Shown: positions 35,841 through 44,218, counted from the first letter of the stretch. The stretch: 64,000 nt of DNA from Micromonospora sp. WMMD1128 (GCF_027497235.1 NZ_CP114902.1:186001-250000); one strand, 5' to 3'. Numbers and translations: made by a program. Notes: a model not told the origin generated them from the sequence alone.

Positions 35841-37002
35841 CGAAGGGCCTCCACCGCTCGGCCTCGGGAGCCGTACCGGCCCGGACGGGCAGGCGGTCGG
35901 CGTCCCGGACAGGTAGGCGGTCGGCGTCCCGCGCGGGGGCCGGTGGGTCCGGGCGGACCGCCGGGGGCCGCGCGGCCTCGGCATGCGTCGGGCGCTTCTC
36001 GGCGGGGCGGCGCCGGAACAGCGTCACGGCCAGCCCCACCAGCAGCGCGGTCGCCACCCCGGCCGCGACCCGGGCCAGCAGCCGGTCCCGGTCGAGTGCG
36101 TCCAGCCGCTTCGTCAGCAGCGCGTCGAGCTGGTCGAGGATGACGGTGCGGAGCTGCTTGGCGGCGGCCTGGGCGCTGATCCCGGCGGCGGTGAGCTGCT
36201 GGGGATTCGGCGCGGCCTGCCCGCCGCCCGCCGCGGTGAACGCTTCGAGGGACCGCTGATAGGTGTCCAACGGGGTGAGCACGTTGGCACCCAGGTCGGC
36301 GCTCTCCGTACTGTCCACCGCCGCGCGGAGGTCGGCGACCAGGTCGTTGGCCGGGCCGAACGCGGCCACCCGGAGTTCGGCCAGCTCGATGCCGGTCTTC
36401 GTCCGCTCGGCTGCGGGTCGGGTGGCGGCCAGCCGGACCAGGTCGGCGAGCCGGCCGGCGAGCACCGTCGCGGTGGGCAGCGCTCCGCCGATGCCGTCCT
36501 GGAGGAAGAACGTGTCCGACTGCGGGTCGCGGATCAGGCCGGAGCTTTCCCGTACCTTCCGGTAGAGGGCGAGCAGCAGGTCGGCGGCCTCGCCGTACGC
36601 CTGGTAGGCCGCCTCCGGATCGGTGAGTTCGCGCTCCGGCATCCCGTCCAGCTTCGCCCGCAGCCCGGCCCAGCGGTCGTGGGTGCGCAGCTCGTCGCCG
36701 ACGGCGTCGTCCACGCTCGCCACCTCTTCGATGGCGGCGCTGAGCGCGGCGCGGGAGGCCGGCGCCTGGGCGACGGCCGTGGACTGGACCTCCACCAGCG
36801 AGTCGGTGAGCGGCCCGAGGGCGCGCAGGTAGCGGACGCCGAGTCGTTCCCGGGTGGCCAGGTCGTGGTCGTCCGCGGTGTTCCCCTCGGCGAGCGCGAA
36901 GAGCAGGCCGAGCGGGGCGACCAGCACCAGCGCCAGCAGCAGGGGCAGGACGCGGCCCGGCACGGAGGGCCGCCGACGGACCCGCGGCGCGGGGACGGTC
37001 AT
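35827..37002 (-). CDS. Two-helix extracellular sensor-like protein heading the conservon
   Basis: A 391-residue protein with an N-terminal helix (about 17-37, VLPLLLALVLVAPLGLLFALA), a 270-residue helical extracellular domain, a second helix near 325-345 (VAAGVATALLVGLAVTLF) and a short Arg/Pro-rich cytoplasmic tail with a duplicated RDADRLPV. The motif DPQSDTFFLQDGIGGALP resembles the D-x-x-x-D-S-Y/F-x-L-x-D element of chemoreceptor and sensor-kinase input domains, yet there is no kinase or methyl-accepting domain. It overlaps the kinase start and has GGAGGAGAG before its ATG. A role as accessory sensor is inferred. Confidence 0.75.
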   Translation of the reverse strand: MTVPAPRVRRRPSVPGRVLPLLLALVLVAPLGLLFALAEGNTADDHDLATRERLGVRYLRALGPLTDSLVEVQSTAVAQAPASRAALSAAIEEVASVDDAVGDELRTHDRWAGLRAKLDGMPERELTDPEAAYQAYGEAADLLLALYRKVRESSGLIRDPQSDTFFLQDGIGGALPTATVLAGRLADLVRLAATRPAAERTKTGIELAELRVAAFGPANDLVADLRAAVDSTESADLGANVLTPLDTYQRSLEAFTAAGGGQAAPNPQQLTAAGISAQAAAKQLRTVILDQLDALLTKRLDALDRDRLLARVAAGVATALLVGLAVTLFRRRPAEKRPTHAEAARPPAVRPDPPAPARDADRLPVRDADRLPVRAGTAPEAERWRPFDAAH

Positions 37003-37383
37003 GGTGTCTCTCCTCCGGCGACGGCGACGGCGGGGCGATCGGTGCCGCGGGAGGTCGCCGTGAGCAGTCCCGTGCACCGGACCGGAAAATTAGTCGAACC
37101 GGGCGTGGCTGGAACCGTGGTCACGGAGTCGGCTTCACGTCAGTTCGTCCTCGGGTGACCGATAGTAAATTGTGGCCACACGCAGCGTCGGATCGGGCCG
37201 CCGAGACGTGGCATCGACGATGGTTTGCAACCGTAGATGTGATTTCACGGGATGCGAATACATCCCGCTGGGATGCTCTGGACCTTCTGCGGACGACGTC
37301 CGGTACGCACCGAACGGCGCAGCTGAATGGACGTACGGCGGATCTCAGGGAACGCTCAGCGGACGGCCCGTACCGTGTGCCAC
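37003..37383. other. Divergent regulatory region between the conservon and the hydrolase-ABC fusion
   Basis: These 381 bp are less GC-rich than the surroundings and contain no gene. GGGATG-N6-CATCCC (37249-37266) is an inverted repeat, and a further GGGATG follows at 37270. AT-rich stretches such as AAAATTAG (37085) and TAGTAAAT (37163) could hold the divergent promoters. Confidence 0.5.
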
Positions 37384-40254
37384 ATGAGATCACCGCTGCC
37401 CGGCGCGCGGGCCCGGCGTGCCCTGTCCGGCCACCCGCGCCGGCTCGTCGCCGCCGTGGTGGTGGTAGTCCTGGTCGCCGCCGCGCTGGTCTGGGTGGCC
37501 CGGCCGCAGGGCCCGGACTTCCGGACCGAGCCGGCCCTGGTGACCGTCCGCTCGGGCCCGGACGGGGACGAGCCGGTCGACCTGGACACCACGCTCTACC
37601 TGCCCGACGACGCCTCCGGCGACAACCGGGTGCCGGCGGTGCTGCTGGCGCACGGCTTCGGCGGCACCAAGGAGTCGGTTCGCTCGGACGCGGAGGACCT
37701 GGTCGCCCGCGGCTACGCCGTGCTCACCTGGACCGCTCGCGGCTTCGGCCGCAGCGGCGGCCAGATTCACCTGGACAGCCCGGACTACGAGGTGCGGGAC
37801 GCGCAGCGGCTGCTGGACCGGCTCGCCGCCCGTCCGGAGATCCGCCTCGACTCGGCCGGCGACCCTCGGGTGGGCGTGGTCGGCGGCTCCTACGGCGGCG
37901 GCCTGGCCCTGCTGCTGGCCGCGCAGGACCGCCGCGTCGACGCGATCGTCCCGATGATCACCTGGAACGACCTGTCCCGGGCGTTCCTGCCGGAGAACAC
38001 CGGCAAACCGCCCACCGAGGGCGTGTTCAAGAAGGGCTGGGCCGGCATCTTCTTCGGCGGCGGCGGCAACGCCGGCTCGGGCCCGGCCGGGCTGTCCGGC
38101 GCCACCGCCGCCGCGCCGGAGGGCGCACCCGCCTCGGCCGGGCCGGCGAGCCCGCAGCCGGGCGCCGGACCGGGCAGCGGCTCCGGCCGGGCGCCTGGTG
38201 GCGCCGCCGACCCGTCCTGCGGCCGGTTCGCCGCCGACGTCTGCGCCGCGTACCTGCGCATCGCCACCACCGGCCAGGCCGACGCCGCCGCGGTCGAGCT
38301 GCTGCGCCGCTCGTCGCCGGCCCCGGCGCTGAACCGGATCAAGGCCCCCACCCTGCTGGTGCAGGGCGAGGCGGACACGCTCTTCCCGCTCACCGAGGCG
38401 GACGCCAACGCGCGCGGCATCGCCGCGGCCGGCACCCCGGTCCGGGTCGCCTGGTTCACCGGCGGCCACGACGGCGGCGCCGGGCCGACCTCCGACTCCG
38501 ACCGGGTGAAGTTCCTGACCGCGCAGTGGCTCGACCACTACGTCAAGGGCGAGGGGGCGGCACCGGGCGACTCCTTCACGTTCTCCCGGATCGCCGGGTT
38601 CGACGCGCTCGACCGGGGTCTGGTGGCCACCGGCTACCGCACCGACGACTACCCGGGCGTGACCGGGCAGGAGCGTCGCGACGTGGCGCTCACCGGCCCG
38701 GCCCAGCCGGTCGCCGTACCGCCGAACGGCAACCCGGCGGCCATCTCCACGATCCCGTTCGCCGGCGCGCTCGGCTCGCTGCTGGACGGCGTGGCCGGCG
38801 ACATCCCCGGCCAGCACGCGCGCTTCGAGTCGGCGCCGCTCGACGACCCGGTCGACGTGGTGGGCGCACCGACCGTACGGATCCGGGCCGCCTCGGCGAC
38901 CGGCGAGGCGGTGCTCTTCGTCAAGCTCTACGACGTCGACCCGCAGGGCGCGGCCGCGCTCCCCGACGGCCTGGTCGCGCCGGTGCGGCTGACCGGCCTG
39001 CCGGCCAGCCTCGACGCCGCGACGCCGGTGACGGTCACGCTGCCGGCGATCGTCCGCCGGGTCGAGGCCGGGCACCGGCTGCGGCTCGTGGTGGCGACGT
39101 CGGACCAGGCGTACGCCACGCCTGCCGAACCGGTCGTGCACACCGTGGCGCTCGGCGACGGCCCGCTGGTGCTGCCCACCGTGGACGCCGCGCCGATCCC
39201 CACCTCGGCCGCGATCTGGCGCTGGGTGCTTGTCGGCCTGCTCGCCGCGATCGCGGTCGGGCTCGTCGTGGTCGTCCTGCTCGCCCGCCGCCGGCAACGC
39301 CGCCAGGACCGCTCCGTGCACCCGGAGTACGCGGGCGTGCCGCTCGCCGTGCGCAACCTGCGCAAGGAGTACGCGGACGGCTTCGTCGCCGTTTCCGAGG
39401 TGGACTTCGAGGTGCACCCCGGCCAGGTGGTCGGCCTGCTCGGGCCGAACGGCGCCGGCAAGACCACCACGCTGCGGGTGCTGATGGGGCTGACCCAGCC
39501 CACCGCCGGGGAGATCTACGTGTTCGGGCACCGGCTGGTGCCCGGTTCGCCGGTGCTCTCCCGGATCGGCGCGCTCGTCGAGGGGCCGGGTTTCCTGCCG
39601 CACCTGTCCGGGCTGGACAACCTGAAGGCGTACTGGCGGGCGACCGGCCGGCCGTGGGCGGACGCGCACTTCGACGAGGCGCTGGAGATCGCCGGCCTGG
39701 GTGACTCGGTGCACCGGCGGACGAAGAAGTACAGCCACGGCATGCGGCAGCGGCTCGCCATCGCCCAGGCCATGCTCGGCCTGCCCGAGCTGCTGGTGCT
39801 CGACGAGCCGACGGACGGGCTCGACCCGCCGCAGATCGCCGAGATGCGCCGGGTGCTCCAGCGCTACGCCACGGACGGCCGGGCGGTGCTGGTCTCCAGC
39901 CACCTGCTGGCCGAGGTGGAGCAGACCTGCACCCACGCGGTGGTGGTGAACAAGGGGCGGATCGTGGCGTCCGGCCCGGTCGGGGAGATCGTCGGTGAGT
40001 CGCCGAGCGTGCTGTTCGAGGTGAGCGACCCGGATGCCGCGCGTACCGTGCTCGACCGGCTCGACGGTGTGCGGGTGCTGCCCGACGACGACGGTGGGCT
40101 GGTGGTCGACACGAACGGCACCGCACGCAGCGAGGTGGTGGCCGAGCTGGTCCGGGCCGGCATCGGGGTGGACCGGGTGGTGCCCCGGCGTCGCCTGGAG
40201 GACGCGTTCCTCGCCCTGGTCGGCGAGAACTCTCGGGGAAGCGGTGACCGGTGA
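37384..40254 (+). CDS. Fusion: membrane-tethered extracellular S15/CocE-type hydrolase joined to a cytoplasmic ABC ATPase
   Basis: A 956-residue single frame. Residues 21-39 form a membrane helix after an Arg-rich N-terminus. Next comes an alpha/beta hydrolase with oxyanion motif HGFGG (H90), nucleophile GGSYGGG (S169), acid D331 in GEADTLF and H362 in GGHDGG; the insertion near 235-285 is Gly/Ala/Pro-rich. Residues about 470-600 look like the jelly-roll C-terminal domain of X-Pro dipeptidyl-peptidase/CocE enzymes. A second helix (611-635) is followed by ARRRQRR and an ABC domain: Walker A K693, signature YSHGM (783-787), Walker B D807-E808, switch H in VSSHLL. Charge distribution puts the hydrolase outside and the ATPase inside. 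Confidence 0.88.
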   Translation: MRSPLPGARARRALSGHPRRLVAAVVVVVLVAAALVWVARPQGPDFRTEPALVTVRSGPDGDEPVDLDTTLYLPDDASGDNRVPAVLLAHGFGGTKESVRSDAEDLVARGYAVLTWTARGFGRSGGQIHLDSPDYEVRDAQRLLDRLAARPEIRLDSAGDPRVGVVGGSYGGGLALLLAAQDRRVDAIVPMITWNDLSRAFLPENTGKPPTEGVFKKGWAGIFFGGGGNAGSGPAGLSGATAAAPEGAPASAGPASPQPGAGPGSGSGRAPGGAADPSCGRFAADVCAAYLRIATTGQADAAAVELLRRSSPAPALNRIKAPTLLVQGEADTLFPLTEADANARGIAAAGTPVRVAWFTGGHDGGAGPTSDSDRVKFLTAQWLDHYVKGEGAAPGDSFTFSRIAGFDALDRGLVATGYRTDDYPGVTGQERRDVALTGPAQPVAVPPNGNPAAISTIPFAGALGSLLDGVAGDIPGQHARFESAPLDDPVDVVGAPTVRIRAASATGEAVLFVKLYDVDPQGAAALPDGLVAPVRLTGLPASLDAATPVTVTLPAIVRRVEAGHRLRLVVATSDQAYATPAEPVVHTVALGDGPLVLPTVDAAPIPTSAAIWRWVLVGLLAAIAVGLVVVVLLARRRQRRQDRSVHPEYAGVPLAVRNLRKEYADGFVAVSEVDFEVHPGQVVGLLGPNGAGKTTTLRVLMGLTQPTAGEIYVFGHRLVPGSPVLSRIGALVEGPGFLPHLSGLDNLKAYWRATGRPWADAHFDEALEIAGLGDSVHRRTKKYSHGMRQRLAIAQAMLGLPELLVLDEPTDGLDPPQIAEMRRVLQRYATDGRAVLVSSHLLAEVEQTCTHAVVVNKGRIVASGPVGEIVGESPSVLFEVSDPDAARTVLDRLDGVRVLPDDDGGLVVDTNGTARSEVVAELVRAGIGVDRVVPRRRLEDAFLALVGENSRGSGDR

Positions 40255-41138
40255 TGGCGGGTTCTCAGGTGGCGTCGAAGGGCAGTGGTGGGGCGGCGGT
40301 CGGTTACCGGCCGTCGGCCACGCTGCCGTTCGGGGCGGAGTTCCGGCGGCAGGCGTCGCGTCGGCGTACCCAGTTGGCGCTGGGGTTCATGGTGCTGCTG
40401 CCGCTGATCATCCTGATCGCGTTTCAGTTCGACTCCGGGAACGACGACGGCGGCGGGCGGGGCGAGTTCGCCAGCCTGGCCGACCTGGCCACCGCGGGCG
40501 GGCTCAACTTCACCCTGTTCTCGATCCTGGTGTCGGCGTCGTTCCTGCTGGTCGTGGTGGTGGCGCTGTTCTTCGGTGACACGGTGGCCAGCGAGGCGAG
40601 CTGGGGCAGCCTGCGCTACCTGCTGGCCGTGCCGGTGCCCCGGGCGCGGCTGCTCGCGGTGAAGCTGGTGGTCGCGCTCGCGTACTCCGGGTTGGCGTTG
40701 CTGCTGCTCGCGGGCACCGCGCTGCTCGCCGGCACGCTGCGGTACGGCTGGGAGCCGCTGAGCAGCCAGGTCTCCGCCGAGTTGGCCCCGGTCGACGGGC
40801 TGCTCCGGTTGCTCGGGGTGCTCGGCTACCTGGCGGTGGTGCTGCTTGTGGTGGCCGGGCTGGCGTTCCTGCTGTCGGTGACCACCGATGCCGCGCTCGG
40901 CGCGGTCGGCGGTGCGGTGCTGCTCTGGATCCTGTCCAGCATCCTCGACCAGATCACCGCGCTGGGCGGGCTGCGCGACCTGCTGCCGACCCACTACAGC
41001 AGCGCCTGGCTGGGGTTGTTGTCCACGCCGACGCAGACCGACGACGTGGTGCGGGGCGCGATCTCGGCGATCGTCTACGCGACGCTGTTCTGGGGGCTCG
41101 CCTTCTGGCGGTTCACCCGCAAGGACATCACCAGCTGA
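40254..41138 (+). CDS. ABC-2 type permease paired with the hydrolase-ATPase fusion
   Basis: A 294-residue protein with six hydrophobic helices (near 45-62, 95-120, 145-170, 190-215, 225-245, 265-285). GDTVASEASWGSLRYLLAVPVPRARLL after helix 2 is the ABC-2 coupling segment. It starts inside the fusion-gene stop (TGATG; GTG 40251 is an alternative), so both are translated together and must form one transporter, with the ATPase supplied by the fusion protein. Repeat copy C begins 5 bp after the stop. Confidence 0.85.
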   Translation: MAGSQVASKGSGGAAVGYRPSATLPFGAEFRRQASRRRTQLALGFMVLLPLIILIAFQFDSGNDDGGGRGEFASLADLATAGGLNFTLFSILVSASFLLVVVVALFFGDTVASEASWGSLRYLLAVPVPRARLLAVKLVVALAYSGLALLLLAGTALLAGTLRYGWEPLSSQVSAELAPVDGLLRLLGVLGYLAVVLLVVAGLAFLLSVTTDAALGAVGGAVLLWILSSILDQITALGGLRDLLPTHYSSAWLGLLSTPTQTDDVVRGAISAIVYATLFWGLAFWRFTRKDITS

Positions 41139-41143
41139 GGTGC

Positions 41144-41195
41144 AAGGCGGGGGCCCCTCTTAACGCTTCCGGTAGAGGAAGGGGCCCCGCTTAAC
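41144..41195 (+). repeat. Dispersed GGGGCCCC/CTTAAC repeat, copy C
   Basis: Starts 5 bp after the permease stop. Order: GGGGGCCCC, CTTAACGC, a centre in which CTTCC pairs with GGAAG, GGGGCCCC, GCTTAAC. The central stem differs in sequence from copy B but is still paired. Confidence 0.85.
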
Positions 41196-41209
41196 GTCTC
41201 AAGCCCATA

Positions 41210-41229
41210 TCATGGGAGCGTTCCCATGA
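41210..41229 (+). promoter_or_regulatory. CebR/LacI-type operator upstream of doxX
   Basis: The 20-bp palindrome has arms TCATGGGA and TCCCATGA around GCGT. Its core TGGGAGCGTTCCCA differs by one base from TGGGAGCGCTCCCA, the published CebR site of cellulose-utilisation genes in Streptomyces. It lies 88 bp before the doxX start. No LacI-family gene is in the window. Confidence 0.6.
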
Positions 41230-41317
41230 GATTGTCCCGCCAGCAAGGAATTGATTAACTTCTATTCCTGCGCCCGCCATCCTGGACGTCGCCACATATC
41301 GCCCCAGGAGGTATCCC

Positions 41318-41764
41318 ATGGTTCCCACGCAGTTGAAGGGCCCCGTGCTCTCCCTGTTCCGCATCGTCGTCGGCCTGCTCTTCATGCTCCACGGCGCGGC
41401 GTCGATCTTCGGCATACTCGGCGGCAACCCGGTCACCGGCGAGGCGATCCCGGTCGGCACCTGGCCCGGCTGGTGGGCCGCGCTGATCCAGCTCGTCTGC
41501 GGCGCGCTGGTGCTCGTCGGCCTGGGCACCCGCCCGGCCGCGCTCCTCGCCTCCGGCTCGATGGCGTACGCATACTTCGTGGTGCACCAGCCGCACGGCC
41601 TGCTGCCCATCCGCAACGGCGGCGAGGCGGCCGCGATGTTCTGCTGGTCGTTCCTGCTGGTCGCGGTGCTCGGCCCGGGCACCTGGGCGCTCGACGCCCT
41701 GCTGGCCCGCCGCCGCGCGGCCGCCGAGACCCCGTCGACCCCGCGCGCCTCCGTCCCCGCCTGA
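41318..41764 (+). CDS. DoxX-family membrane protein
   Basis: A 148-residue protein with four hydrophobic helices. The opening FRIVVGLLFMLHGAASIFGILGG and the following WPGWWAALIQLVCGALVLVGLGTRPAALLASGSMAYAYFVVHQPHG match the DoxX/YphA family. Members lie in the cytoplasmic membrane and have been tied to thiosulfate or redox processes, without a settled function. AGGAGG precedes the ATG. A near-perfect LacI-type palindrome upstream suggests repression linked to a sugar signal (inference). Confidence 0.85.
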   Translation: MVPTQLKGPVLSLFRIVVGLLFMLHGAASIFGILGGNPVTGEAIPVGTWPGWWAALIQLVCGALVLVGLGTRPAALLASGSMAYAYFVVHQPHGLLPIRNGGEAAAMFCWSFLLVAVLGPGTWALDALLARRRAAAETPSTPRASVPA

Positions 41765-41783
41765 GCCGTACATCCGCGATCTT

Positions 41784-41821
41784 CGTACGGGGTCCGCCCC
41801 TCAGGGGGCGGTCCCCGTACG
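41784..41821 (+). terminator. Strong hairpin after doxX
   Basis: CGTACGGGG-T-CCGCCCC pairs with GGGGCGG-T-CCCCGTACG with one T-T mismatch and a very small loop. It lies 20 bp after the stop. There is no T-run. Confidence 0.7.
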
Positions 41822-41838
41822 TAGGTTCGGGCCGGCAC

Positions 41839-42044
41839 GCGCTGCAGCGTGGCGACCTCGTCGACGCTGGTAAGCGTGGTGGGGCAGGTGGGTTCTTGCT
41901 CTCCACGAAGGAGCTGGCGGATCTGTGCGAGGTGGGCAGCCGGTCGCCGTCCGGCAGGCCATCACGATCCTGATCGAGACCGGCGGGTTGTACGGCCATC
42001 AAGGGCTCGGCGTGTTCGTCCGGACCCCGCTGCCCCATGCCTGA
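41839..42044 (+). pseudogene. Degraded GntR-family regulator fragment (frameshifted)
   Basis: One frame reads ALQRGDLVDAG, then FLLSTKELADLCEVG up to about 41937. The next frame continues without a gap as QPVAVRQAITILIETGG, then LYGHQGLGVFVRTP and a TGA at 42042-42044. Joined, this is the winged helix-turn-helix of a GntR regulator, including the wing GxQGxGVFVR. A one-base loss at about 41937 breaks it; no start codon or ligand-binding domain remains. It looks like a remnant beside the DUF1828 cassette. Confidence 0.7.
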
Positions 42045-42053
42045 CGAGGTGCG

Positions 42054-42854
42054 TTACGGCCTCAGCGCAGCCGGCGAAGGTGGGACCACCTTGTCGAGTT
42101 GTCGCTCGAGGCTGAGCGGGTCGTCGAAGAACTCGACGTCGCTCACAGTTCGGAGCTCGGCGACGATCGCTGCTGGCCAGTCACGCGCCGAGCCGTCGAG
42201 CGCAGCGACCCGGGCTTCTCGGGCGATCTTCGACAAGCCGAAGACGTGGTAGCAATGCTCGGCTGCCTGATCAGGGTCACGGAGACCGACGGCCTGGACG
42301 TAGGCCGCTTTGCCGTCGTTGGTGACCCGTAGCGTCACCGAACGGCTGCGACCCGACTCAAGCGGGATCGGAGCGTCGCGCTGGAGTTCGCGCGTGCGCC
42401 CGGCCCAGGTGGTGACCCGGTCCGTCACCCGGTCGACAAACCTCATGCCCGTCGGATGCGGAGCGAGCCATCGAAGCTGGTCGGCGCGGAGCGACGCCTG
42501 GGCGACGTCAAGGACCAACTTTCCCAGATCATCGGCGCCCCCGAAGGCCGTGATTTCACCGGGTGCTGCCTCAACCCCGTTGATCTCACCGTCAGCCATG
42601 ATCTCGGCGAACGCCGCAGCCGCGCGACCAGCGAGCAGATTTACTCCAGCCATCGTCAACAGGGACGCTGCGGTGGCGCGATCGGTCACCCGGTAGCCGG
42701 AGCCCATGGGCTCGACCAGAACCCGTACGCCGTCGCCGTCGCCATAGGTCAAAGGCAGGTCAACCAGCAGGCCGTCGCCGTACGGGTGGATGACGGTGTT
42801 GTCATTGACAGCCCGGAGGACAGCACCGATGACGGTCGTGGCGTCCACGATCAT
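42054..42854 (-). CDS. DUF1828 domain protein
   Basis: A 266-residue protein. Residues about 5-110 match DUF1828: DNTVIHPYGDGLLVDLPLTYGDGDGVRVLVEPMGSGYRVTDRATAASLLTMAGVN. The remainder is unassigned, with a basic middle (VDRVTDRVTTWAGRTRELQR). Function is unknown. The start may be ATG 42854 or GTG 42848; GAGGGGG is better spaced for the latter. It lies 5 bp after its partner gene and next to a GntR remnant, in a patch with more A/T than its surroundings, which suggests an accessory, possibly transferred cassette. Confidence 0.7.
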   Translation of the reverse strand: MIVDATTVIGAVLRAVNDNTVIHPYGDGLLVDLPLTYGDGDGVRVLVEPMGSGYRVTDRATAASLLTMAGVNLLAGRAAAAFAEIMADGEINGVEAAPGEITAFGGADDLGKLVLDVAQASLRADQLRWLAPHPTGMRFVDRVTDRVTTWAGRTRELQRDAPIPLESGRSRSVTLRVTNDGKAAYVQAVGLRDPDQAAEHCYHVFGLSKIAREARVAALDGSARDWPAAIVAELRTVSDVEFFDDPLSLERQLDKVVPPSPAALRP

Positions 42855-42859
42855 CCCCC

Positions 42860-43336
42860 TCACGGCTCGCGCCAGATGAAGTCGTCCCCGATAGCAATGA
42901 AGCACTCTCCGGCGAACGCTTCCAGGATTGCACGATAAGTGCCGGGTGCGACTCTGGGCTGAAGTGGAACGGCGGGAATGTCGTCTGGTTCGTACGCCCC
43001 CTCATCTCCGCCACCGGGCTCGTTCCGGTGCTTGTGAGTGCCGGAAAAGGGACGATGCGGTGTGTTGACGCACAATCGGCGCGCGGAGAAGCCCAGCCGA
43101 CCATCGCCGGCAAGATACTGAAGCGCCGGCTCGCTCGGCTTCAGCTCGTTGACCGTCATACGAAGCCTGCACGGCGTGAGCGCCCTGAGAGTGGTGTCAA
43201 CCCGGAGGACGCCTTCCCTGACGACCCGGTTCCTGGTGGCCCAGGTGACACCCCCCACGGTCACTGCCTGCGCGAGCGGTGAAAGCAAGGTGCCGAGGTT
43301 GGCGGCCGTCATCAAGTCCGACACCTGGCGACTCAC
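42860..43336 (-). CDS. Unknown protein partnered with the DUF1828 gene
   Basis: A 158-residue product that I do not recognise. Notable features are the basic TPHRPFSGTHKHRNEPGGG segment and a compact C-terminal stretch YRAILEAFAGECFIAIGDDFIWREP. The GTG at 43336 has AGGAAGGGG 7-8 bp upstream. An inverted repeat GTGAC-N8-GTCAC lies just upstream at 43361-43378. The 5-bp gap to the DUF1828 gene implies a two-gene operon; the organisation resembles small defence or toxin-antitoxin cassettes, but no diagnostic motif supports that. Confidence 0.6.
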   Translation of the reverse strand: MSRQVSDLMTAANLGTLLSPLAQAVTVGGVTWATRNRVVREGVLRVDTTLRALTPCRLRMTVNELKPSEPALQYLAGDGRLGFSARRLCVNTPHRPFSGTHKHRNEPGGGDEGAYEPDDIPAVPLQPRVAPGTYRAILEAFAGECFIAIGDDFIWREP

Positions 43337-43495
43337 GATCGCACCCCTTCCTGCCGTCTGGTGACGACGTGAGGTCACCTCGCTCCGTGCAGGGTCGGAC
43401 ACTATCTGAGACGGTCTTCGTGGCGTGGTTCCGGCGGGGCGTGTCGGGTCGCTACCTGATCTCGACGGGAGAGTGATACCCGCCTGCTGGGGCGC

Positions 43496-44125
43496 TCAGA
43501 GCGGGTTTACCGGAACGTCGGCCGTAGAAGGCGGGCCGCTCGGCGCGGCGGGTTCCGTGGTCGGCTCGGGGTCGCGGCGCTTCCAGGCGCTGACCCCCAG
43601 CCGGCCGGTGTTGCCCAGGTCGATCGGACCGTCCAGCGCGACCGGGTACGCCGGCCGGCCGCTGACCGGGGCGACGTCGAGCTGCCTGCCCTCGGTCGCC
43701 ACCACTGTCGCGTCGGTGACGGTGTTGCGCCAGAGCAACGCCGCGCCGGCCCGCTCGCCGGGGCGCAGCACGACCCGGGTGGGTGGGGCGTCGAAGCCGG
43801 AGGTGATCCCGGTGGCGCCGGGGACGATCCGGACCGTGATCCGGTCCCCGTCGGCGTCCCGGAGGCGGACCGCCGGATAGCCGCGCAACTCGTACGGCTG
43901 ATCTCCGCAGTTGACCAGGTCCAGGCCCATGGCCCGCAGCCCCATCGCGGCGCTCACCCCGGTTTCGGTGATCCGGATGCCCTCCGGCGTGCACGGCGGG
44001 GTGGGCGAGGCGGCGGGGGCGGTCGGCTGCGGGGGCAGCGGGTCGATCGGCGCCGGCGCCCGGGTGCAGGCCGCCACTAGCGTCAGCGCCGCGAGAAGAC
44101 CGGTGCCGACTGCCGCGTTCCGCAT
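43496..44125 (-). CDS. DUF4232-type secreted lipoprotein
   Basis: A 209-residue product with signal peptide MRNAAVGTGLLAALTLVAAC ending in the lipobox VAAC. After a Pro-rich linker the mature domain reads TPEGIRITETGVSAAMGLRAMGLDLVNCGDQPYELRGYPAVRLRDADG and then RVVLRPGERAGAALLWRNT, the beta-sandwich pattern of DUF4232 proteins. It should be anchored on the outer face of the membrane; function is unknown. Divergent from thrC, with about 93 bp before the riboswitch. Confidence 0.8.
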   Translation of the reverse strand: MRNAAVGTGLLAALTLVAACTRAPAPIDPLPPQPTAPAASPTPPCTPEGIRITETGVSAAMGLRAMGLDLVNCGDQPYELRGYPAVRLRDADGDRITVRIVPGATGITSGFDAPPTRVVLRPGERAGAALLWRNTVTDATVVATEGRQLDVAPVSGRPAYPVALDGPIDLGNTGRLGVSAWKRRDPEPTTEPAAPSGPPSTADVPVNPL

Positions 44126-44218
44126 CCGGCGATCATGCCACCCGTGTGGCCCACTGCGTGGGACCCCCGGGTGGCAGCTGCGTGAGCAGCGCATAGACTC
44201 GGCGGCACAACTGCATAC

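Noticed and set aside
37390..39936. 848-codon minus-strand frame opposite the hydrolase-ABC fusion
   Set aside because: Low-complexity Arg/Gly/Asp product with no motif. The plus-strand frame carries complete catalytic signatures of two families.
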